DNA from: an uncultured Corynebacterium sp.
GTDB taxonomy: Bacteria > Actinomycetota > Actinomycetes > Mycobacteriales > Mycobacteriaceae
Length of the DNA: 6,123 nt
Assembly: GCF_947253065.1 (NCBI RefSeq)
Contig: NZ_CAMXWS010000062.1
Location: 1 to 6,123, forward strand
Direction of reading: 5' to 3'
Part shown: in pieces, positions 1-5,189 of the stretch
Position numbering within the stretch: the first letter of the stretch is position 1
How the letters are laid out: every line of letters starts with the position of its first letter
Translations under genes and position numbers: made by a program
Notes under the pieces: generated by a model
What the model saw: the letters and a program-made list of their open reading frames with translations, nothing else
The model's database searches: none
What the model was told of the DNA's origin: nothing

Positions 1-1196
1 CCCGTCATCTTCTGGCCGAGGATGAGGGTGTGCATCTCGTCGGTGCCTTCGTAGGTGCGCACGGACTCGAGGTTGGCGGAGTGGCGGATCGGGGAGTACT
101 CGTGGGTCACGCCGTTGCCACCGAGGATGGTGCGTGCTTCGCGGGCGATCTCGATGGCGGTGCGGGTGTTCTGCAGCTTGGCCACAGAGATCTGGGAGAT
201 GTCCAGGGTGCCGGCATCCTTCTGGCGTCCGACGTGGAGGGCGAGCAGGTAGCCCTGGTTCAGGCCAACAGCCATGTCCACCAGTTTCTTCTGGGTGAGC
301 TGGAAGCCGGCGAGGGGCTTGCCGAACTGGGTGCGCTCCTTGGCGTAAGCCAGGGCGCATTCGATGGAGTCGCGGGCAGCGCCGAGTACGCCCCAGCCGA
401 TGCCGTAGCGTGCCTCGTTCAGGCACATGAACGGAGCTTTGAGGCCGAAGCGGCCGGAGAGGATCTTGTCCTCACCAACCAGGGCGTCCTTGAGATAAAT
501 GTGCGCTTGGGTGGACACGCGCATGGACAGCTTCTTGTCGATCTGCTGCGGGTCAAAGCCCGGGGTGCCCTTTTCCACGATGAAACCAGCGACGGTCTCT
601 TCGCGGCCTTCCGGAATGCCGTCCAGACCAGCGGCTTCGAGGTCGGCGGTGGAAACCTTGGCCCACACGATGGTCAGGTCAGCGTAGTGGGACAGGCCGA
701 TCCAGCGCTTCTCACCGTTGAGCACCCAGCCTTCACCGGGCTTGTAGGTGGCGCGGGTGGTCATAGATGCCGGGTCGGATCCGGCGAGGGGCTCGGTCAG
801 GCCGAAGGCGCCGAGGAGCTCACCGGCGGCCATCTTGGGCAGGTATTTTTGCTTCTGCTCTTCAGTGCCGTTGAGGTGGATGGAGGTCATGGCGAGGGAG
901 CCGAGGACGGAGAAGATGGTGCGCAGACCGGAGTCAGCGGCTTCGACCTCAAGCATGGCCAGGCCGTAGTCCACGGCGGAGCGACCGGGGCAGCCGTAGC
1001 CGGACAGGTGGGCGCCGATCATGCCCTTCTCAGCAAAGCGGGGGATGAGTTCGAAGGGGACGTGGGCGTCTTCGTACCACTGGCCGACGTGGGGCTTGAT
1101 TTCGCTTTCGACGAAAGCGCGGACGTCGTCACGCCATGCGATTTCATCGGCGGAGAGCAGGCTGTCGAAGTTGATCAGGTCGGTTGCGAAGGTCAT
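1..1196 (-). CDS. gcdH: Glutaryl-CoA dehydrogenase (acyl-CoA dehydrogenase family), 3' end outside window
   Basis: This FAD enzyme oxidises and decarboxylates glutaryl-CoA to crotonyl-CoA and CO2, in the cytoplasm. The frame is open from ATG 1196 to the window edge (398 codons, no stop). The family is about 390-410 residues, so only a few codons should be missing. Seen in the translation: FGLTEPLAGSDPASM, the acyl-CoA dehydrogenase signature in the middle domain; CLNEARYGIGWGVLGA; the QFGKPL segment; LGGNGVTHEY; and near the end TYEGTDEMHTLILG. This last segment matches the human GCDH catalytic loop, making Glu383 the likely catalytic base. Glu85, Arg92 and Tyr382 align with human Glu87, Arg94 and Tyr369, which surround the glutaryl carboxylate; this supports glutaryl-CoA over a simple fatty acyl-CoA. 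Human Ser95 is Thr93 here. The start is backed by AAAGGA nine bases upstream. It is the last gene seen in the operon, 33 bases after the CoA-transferase that would supply its substrate. Confidence 0.92.
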   Translation of the reverse strand, partial: MTFATDLINFDSLLSADEIAWRDDVRAFVESEIKPHVGQWYEDAHVPFELIPRFAEKGMIGAHLSGYGCPGRSAVDYGLAMLEVEAADSGLRTIFSVLGSLAMTSIHLNGTEEQKQKYLPKMAAGELLGAFGLTEPLAGSDPASMTTRATYKPGEGWVLNGEKRWIGLSHYADLTIVWAKVSTADLEAAGLDGIPEGREETVAGFIVEKGTPGFDPQQIDKKLSMRVSTQAHIYLKDALVGEDKILSGRFGLKAPFMCLNEARYGIGWGVLGAARDSIECALAYAKERTQFGKPLAGFQLTQKKLVDMAVGLNQGYLLALHVGRQKDAGTLDISQISVAKLQNTRTAIEIAREARTILGGNGVTHEYSPIRHSANLESVRTYEGTDEMHTLILGQKMT

Positions 1197-1199
1197 GGT

Positions 1200-1212
1200 G
1201 AAAGGTCCTTTC
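1200..1212 (-). repeat. Inverted repeat over the gcdH ribosome binding site
   Basis: A perfect 13-base inverted repeat, GAAAGG-A-CCTTTC on the minus strand. As RNA it could form a five-pair stem with a three-base loop (GAAAG-GAC-CTTTC) that hides the SD. The stem is short and AU-rich, so it would be weak alone. Confidence 0.45.
1206..1211 (-). promoter_or_regulatory. Ribosome binding site of glutaryl-CoA dehydrogenase
   Basis: AAAGGA on the minus strand, nine bases before ATG 1196. It lies inside the inverted repeat GAAAGG-A-CCTTTC. Confidence 0.7.
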
Positions 1213-1229
1213 TGAAAGGTGAGGGTGAG

Positions 1230-2405
1230 TTATTTGGTGGGGGTGCCCGCGATCCACTCCAGGACATCGTCCCGGTCCTCGTCGAGGCCAGGGGCTGCCT
1301 TGGTGTACTGGATGCCGCCGGAGCTTAAGTCCAGTGGGTTGGAAACGAAGGGGACTTCGTCGCTGCCGTCCTTGTTCGGGATCTTCACCACCGGGTCGAG
1401 TTCCAGGTCGTCGGCGAAATCGATGGCTTCGCGCACGGTGAGAATCGGTGCGATTGGCAGGCCCTTGGCACGGAACATGTCGATCCATTCCTCGGCATTC
1501 TTCGCCGCGAGTAGCTCGTGGAGGATCGGGCGCAATACTTCACGGTTGACGTTGCGCTGTTCGTTGGTGGCAAACCGGGGGTCGTCGGCAAGCTCTGGTG
1601 CTCCGAGGCCGTCGGCGAAGACCGCGAACTGCTTGTTGTTGCCCACGCAGATGACCAGGTCGCGGTCCTTGGCAGGGAAGGGGCCGTACGGGAAGATCGA
1701 CGGGTGGTCGTTGCCCGTGCGGGTCATTTCGGCGTCGGAGGCGACGGCGGCGGATGTCATGTTCACCATGGACGACAGTGCGGCGGACAGCAGATTCGTG
1801 CGGATGGTTTCGCCGCCATTACCGAAGCGTTCACGGCGCATGAGGGAGGCGAGGATGCCGACGGTGGTGTGCAGGCCGGTGAGGACGTCGATAAACGCAT
1901 AGCCTGCTTTTTGTGGCGGGCCATCGGGCGATCCTGTCATGGACATGAACCCGCTGGAGGCCTGAATGAGCATGTCATAGCCCGGCAGCTGCGACCCGGC
2001 GCGCGAACCGAAGCCCGTGATCTTCGCATGAATCAGCTCCGGCCAACGCTTCGCCACAGAGTCCGGGTCGAGGCCGAATTTGTTCAGGCTGCCGACACGG
2101 AAATTGTCGATCAAGACGTCCGCTCGGTCGATGATCGCGTACGCCGTTTCCAGGTCGTCCGGATCCTTGAGGTCGAGCTTGATGGAGTTCTTGTTGCGGT
2201 TGATCGACAGGTAGTAGGTGCCCGTATCGCCGCGCTTCGGTGGCACCCACTGGCGGGTGTCGTCACCGTTGGGGCCTTCGACTTTGATCACGGTGGCGCC
2301 GAGGTCCGCGAGCAGCATCGTCGCGTACGGCCCGGCGAGCACACGCGAGAAATCCGCGACGACAATGCCCTGCAGGGGGCCGGCTTGTGGTTGCTGTAGT
2401 GCCAT
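1230..2405 (-). CDS. Family III (CaiB/BaiF) CoA-transferase, probable succinyl-CoA:glutarate CoA-transferase
   Basis: A 391-residue CoA-transferase that probably moves CoA from succinyl-CoA to glutarate, giving glutaryl-CoA and succinate. Family III features: N-terminal DFSRVLAGPYATMLLADLGA (19-38), KVEGPNGDDTR (41-51), YYLSINRNKNSI (64-75), and GYDMLIQASSG with Asp144 at the position of the family's catalytic aspartate, which forms the acyl anhydride. The closest family member I recognise is the human glutarate transferase SUGCT. Shared stretches are RVLAGP-ATM, YYLS-NRNK-SI, GYD, and NN-QFA followed by PEL and a TN-R segment in the second half. Members of this family act on many acids (oxalate, carnitine, mesaconate and others), so glutarate is inferred from this resemblance plus the next gene, glutaryl-CoA dehydrogenase. 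ATG 2405 is preceded by AAAAAGGAG, and the gene begins 18 bases after the membrane protein's stop. It ends in TAA. Confidence 0.88.
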   Translation of the reverse strand: MALQQPQAGPLQGIVVADFSRVLAGPYATMLLADLGATVIKVEGPNGDDTRQWVPPKRGDTGTYYLSINRNKNSIKLDLKDPDDLETAYAIIDRADVLIDNFRVGSLNKFGLDPDSVAKRWPELIHAKITGFGSRAGSQLPGYDMLIQASSGFMSMTGSPDGPPQKAGYAFIDVLTGLHTTVGILASLMRRERFGNGGETIRTNLLSAALSSMVNMTSAAVASDAEMTRTGNDHPSIFPYGPFPAKDRDLVICVGNNKQFAVFADGLGAPELADDPRFATNEQRNVNREVLRPILHELLAAKNAEEWIDMFRAKGLPIAPILTVREAIDFADDLELDPVVKIPNKDGSDEVPFVSNPLDLSSGGIQYTKAAPGLDEDRDDVLEWIAGTPTK

Positions 2406-2416
2406 TTTCTTACGGT

Positions 2417-2426
2417 CTCCTTTTTA
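2417..2426 (-). promoter_or_regulatory. Stop codon fused to ribosome binding site (membrane protein / CoA-transferase junction)
   Basis: TAAAAAGGAG on the minus strand: TAA (2424-2426) ends the membrane protein and the bases that follow it directly form AAAGGAG, 11 bases before ATG 2405. Ribosomes ending the first gene would sit on this SD, so translational coupling of the two genes is likely. Confidence 0.7.
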
Positions 2427-3662
2427 GTTTCGCTGTTCGCTTATCGACGACTCGTGGTCCTGCTCCAGCTCCCCAATGAACTCGTGGTCCTCGATATTGG
2501 ATTTGCGGGCGGATTCCTCGAGCTTCTTCCTGTCCGCCGCGGGGAGAGCATCCGCGCTGCCGTGGCGGCGGAACAGGCGCCGTGCCTCGCGGCGCAGGGA
2601 AATCTCCTTGCGCAGGTCGTGGCGGTGCGTCCACCAGGCCCAGCCGATGATGACCATGATGAGGATCCCCATGTAGCCAAGGATTGGGTAGACCCAGCCG
2701 ATGAGGTTGCTGAAGCCGATGAAGCTGAGCACGAAACCGATGAGAGCGGAGACGACGTAGATGGGGTAGAAGCGCTTCGGGTTATTGCGTGAAAGGCGCT
2801 TGCCGAAGGCGTAGAACATGCCGATCGCGGTGTTGTAGACCATCCCGTAGATGGCCACTGTCATGACCAGGCCGAGGATGGGGTGGATGTCAGTGACCAT
2901 CGCCAGGGTGGGCATTTCCTGGTCCTTTACCGTGTCCACGCTCAAGTACAGCGCGGTGACCAGCATGGCCAGCAGGAGCAGGAAGCACGCGCCGCCAGCC
3001 AGGCCGCCGAGGCCCGCTTCACGTGGATCGAAAAGGCTGCCGCCGATCACGATCGCCATGGACACACCGACGATGACTTGCAGGCCGATGCTGTTGATCG
3101 CGGACACCCACCAATTCGGCAGTGTCGTCGGAACCTGGGTAGCCTGCTCGTGCAGGTTGGAAAAGTCCGGGTTGGCGTTGATGATCGCCCACACCGTGGC
3201 GATGCCGATCATGATGATGATCAGCGGGGTGAGCGCACCGATCGCCACCGTCACCTTCTCCACGTCCAACAGGCCGGTGAGCAGCACTAAGACCAACATG
3301 ATGGTAGCGCCGGCCCATTCCGGCCACCCGAATTGCTGGTTCAGGTTGGCGCCCGCACCGGCGAACATGGAAAAACCGATGCAGAACAGGCAGACCAGGG
3401 TGGCGGCGTCGAGGATCTTGGACACGATCGGACCGGAGATCTCGTCGAACACGCTCGTGTGCTCGGTGGCGCGGTGGTAGCTGCCTAGCTGCAGCATGGC
3501 GAAGCCAGTCAGCGCCAGTGCCAGCGCCGTAATGATCGCACCGAGCACACCCCAGTTGCCGAAGGCCACAAAATACTGCAATGTCTCACGGCCGGAAGCG
3601 AAACTGGCGCCGACGAGCACGCCGACAAATGCCATCGCGATATTGAACACTCTCAGTCCCAT
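2424..3662 (-). CDS. YkvI-family membrane protein, probable LeuT-fold transporter of unknown substrate
   Basis: A 412-residue integral membrane protein resembling the uncharacterised YkvI family (APC/LeuT-fold superfamily). About ten hydrophobic helices are visible, roughly at residues 4-22, 33-58, 83-105, 116-132, 138-162, 186-209, 222-242, 262-286, 301-318 and 324-344. This fits a 5+5 inverted repeat. The first helix carries GASFASGRE (18-26), a small-residue stretch where LeuT-fold carriers usually break the helix and bind substrate or ion. No signal peptide is seen. From 345 to the end is a polar tail of about 68 residues, strongly basic at 346-367 and acidic from about 382. ATG 3662 has AGAAAGG seven bases upstream. 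Its place between the semialdehyde dehydrogenase and the CoA-transferase suggests import of 5-aminovalerate, GABA or a related compound, or movement of glutarate. Substrate and direction cannot be read from the sequence. Confidence 0.85.
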   Translation of the reverse strand: MGLRVFNIAMAFVGVLVGASFASGRETLQYFVAFGNWGVLGAIITALALALTGFAMLQLGSYHRATEHTSVFDEISGPIVSKILDAATLVCLFCIGFSMFAGAGANLNQQFGWPEWAGATIMLVLVLLTGLLDVEKVTVAIGALTPLIIIMIGIATVWAIINANPDFSNLHEQATQVPTTLPNWWVSAINSIGLQVIVGVSMAIVIGGSLFDPREAGLGGLAGGACFLLLLAMLVTALYLSVDTVKDQEMPTLAMVTDIHPILGLVMTVAIYGMVYNTAIGMFYAFGKRLSRNNPKRFYPIYVVSALIGFVLSFIGFSNLIGWVYPILGYMGILIMVIIGWAWWTHRHDLRKEISLRREARRLFRRHGSADALPAADRKKLEESARKSNIEDHEFIGELEQDHESSISEQRN

Positions 3663-3675
3663 GAAAGAACCTTTC
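3663..3675 (-). repeat. Inverted repeat over the membrane-protein ribosome binding site
   Basis: GAAAG-GTT-CTTTC on the minus strand, directly before ATG 3662. It has the same five-base arms and three-base spacer as the repeat before gcdH, and it too covers the SD. It may be a regulatory element or a chance product of an AAAGG-type SD next to a CTTTC leader. Confidence 0.45.
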
Positions 3676-3676
3676 T
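3670..3676 (-). promoter_or_regulatory. Ribosome binding site of the YkvI-family membrane protein
   Basis: AGAAAGG on the minus strand, seven bases before ATG 3662. It is part of a GAAAG-GTT-CTTTC inverted repeat that runs up to the start codon. Confidence 0.7.
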
Positions 3677-3700
3677 CTATGCGGGAGTTTTAGTGGGGAT

Positions 3701-5158
3701 TTATGAACCGATGTAGCGAATATCCAGGTATTCCTCGATTCCCTCCGTTCCGCCTTCACGGCCAAAGCCGGATTGTTTGATGCCACCAAACGGGGCGGCG
3801 ATGTCGGTGATCATGCCGCGATTGATGCCCACCATTCCGGCGGCCAGTTCCTTGGCGAATCGCTGGCAGGTGTGCGCATTCTCGGAAAATGCGTAGGCGG
3901 CCAGACCGAATTCGGTGTCGTTGGCTTTTTCAATGGCCTCATCCAGCGTGCTGAATGTGCTGATGGTGGCCACCGGCCCGAAGATTTCCTCGCGCAGGAT
4001 CCTTGCGTCAGCGGGGATATTGCTGAGCACGGTGGGCGGGTAGAAATAGCCAGTTTGATCAGGCACTTCGCCGCCGCGGTGGACGGTGGCGCCAGCGTCG
4101 ACAGTTTCGGTGACCAGGTCGTGAATGCGGTCGCGCTGGGCGGCGGTGATCATGGGACCCAAGGTGGTGCCCTCATCGAGCCCATTGCCCATGACGACCT
4201 TGTTCATTTTTTCGCTGAGGCGGGACGTGAATTCGTCGGCAATTGCTTCGTGCACGAGGAAGCGGTTGGCTGCCACGCAGACCTCGCCGCCGTTGCGCAT
4301 CTTCGCCTGCATTGCGCAGCTCAGAGCCAAATCTAGGTCGGCGTCTTCCGCAACGACGAATGGTGCATTGCCGCCGAGCTCCATCGAGGCACGCTGCAGG
4401 TGCTGCGCGGACTGACGGACGAGAATCTTGCCCACCGCGGTCGAGCCGGTGAACGTGATCTTCCGCAGGCGAGCATCGCTCATGAGGGTCTTCGAAAGCT
4501 CGCCAGAATTCGTGGTGGGCAGGATGTGAACGAGATCGCGCGGAGCATCAAAACGCTCAAGTACATCCCAGATCAGCTGGCCGAGCAGCAACATCGACAG
4601 GGGAGTCTCCGCAGCGGGCTTGACCAGCACCGGACAGCCCGCAGCAATGGCGGGAGCGATTTTGCGCGCGCCCATGGCCAGCGGGAAATTCCATGGCGTG
4701 ATGGCCAGCACCGGACCGACCGGGGTACGCGAGACCACGATGTCACCCGCCCCAGCCGGGGACTGCGCGTAGCGTCCCGGAATACGCACGGCTTCCTCGC
4801 CGAACCAGCGGAAATAATCCGCGGTATTCGCCGTTTCACCGCGTGCTTCCACGAGGGGCTTGCCCATTTCCACAGTCATCGTGCGCGCGAAATCCTCTTG
4901 GCGCGCCATGATTTCCTCGTAGATCGCACGCAGAATATCCGCACGCTGGCGCGGATTGAACGCGCTGTACTCATCCTGCGCGTCAACAGCGCGCGTCAAC
5001 GCATCTAGCCAGTCATCGGCCTGCGTATCGACGACACGTGCAACCTCTTCCTCCGTCGCCGGATTCAGCACTGTGAATGATTCACGAGCAACCGAGGTAT
5101 CTGTACGAGGATCCAACGGCAGGTTTTCCGGCAGCTGCTGACTATTACTCAGTGTCAC
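3701..5158 (-). CDS. gabD: Succinate-/glutarate-semialdehyde dehydrogenase (GabD/DavD type)
   Basis: An aldehyde dehydrogenase that oxidises succinate semialdehyde or glutarate semialdehyde to the diacid with NAD(P)+. In this setting glutarate is the likely main product. Length is 485 residues from GTG 5158, normal for the family. Visible motifs (numbered from the alternative TTG at 5167; subtract 3 for the GTG): TPWNFP with Asn160, LVKPA with Lys183, FTGSTAVGK at the cofactor loop (239-247), MELGGNAPF with general base Glu263, GGEVCVAANR with nucleophile Cys297, EEIFGPV (393-399), and PFGGIKQSGFGREG near the end. WFGEEAVR and the MRN before the Cys loop contain arginines placed like those that hold the substrate carboxylate in human SSADH. 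The second loop cysteine found in redox-sensitive SSADHs is Ala here. GTG is preferred because AAAGGAG lies nine bases before it, while it directly touches the TTG. The gene follows the aminotransferase by 31 bases. Confidence 0.92.
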   Translation of the reverse strand: MTLSNSQQLPENLPLDPRTDTSVARESFTVLNPATEEEVARVVDTQADDWLDALTRAVDAQDEYSAFNPRQRADILRAIYEEIMARQEDFARTMTVEMGKPLVEARGETANTADYFRWFGEEAVRIPGRYAQSPAGAGDIVVSRTPVGPVLAITPWNFPLAMGARKIAPAIAAGCPVLVKPAAETPLSMLLLGQLIWDVLERFDAPRDLVHILPTTNSGELSKTLMSDARLRKITFTGSTAVGKILVRQSAQHLQRASMELGGNAPFVVAEDADLDLALSCAMQAKMRNGGEVCVAANRFLVHEAIADEFTSRLSEKMNKVVMGNGLDEGTTLGPMITAAQRDRIHDLVTETVDAGATVHRGGEVPDQTGYFYPPTVLSNIPADARILREEIFGPVATISTFSTLDEAIEKANDTEFGLAAYAFSENAHTCQRFAKELAAGMVGINRGMITDIAAPFGGIKQSGFGREGGTEGIEEYLDIRYIGS

Positions 5159-5167
5159 GTTCTTCAA

Positions 5168-5174
5168 CTCCTTT
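5168..5174 (-). promoter_or_regulatory. Ribosome binding site of the semialdehyde dehydrogenase, decides its start
   Basis: AAAGGAG on the minus strand. It ends exactly next to the TTG at 5165-5167, too close for initiation, and nine bases before the GTG at 5156-5158, a normal spacing. This favours GTG as the start and shortens the protein by three residues. Confidence 0.75.
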
Positions 5175-5189
5175 ATCGTCCGTGCGGGC

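Noticed and set aside
30..1328. Plus-strand open frame of 432 codons opposite the glutaryl-CoA dehydrogenase gene
   Set aside because: It is the mirror of a GC-rich coding sequence. Its product shows no family motifs, while the minus strand encodes a clear acyl-CoA dehydrogenase over the same bases.
1518..2399. Plus-strand open frame of 293 codons opposite the CoA-transferase gene
   Set aside because: Low-complexity, motif-free translation fully inside a well-supported minus-strand gene; a consequence of codon bias.
3663..3700. Internal promoter or terminator in the 38-base gap before the membrane protein
   Set aside because: No convincing -10/-35 pair and no GC-rich stem with a T run; the only structure is the small inverted repeat over the SD.
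4400..5008. Plus-strand open frame of 202 codons opposite the dehydrogenase gene
   Set aside because: No recognisable domain and entirely antisense to strongly conserved aldehyde dehydrogenase motifs.
5072..5087. GlxR/Crp binding site
   Set aside because: Half-sites are one base too close and the site lies inside the coding sequence; kept only as a low-interest palindrome.
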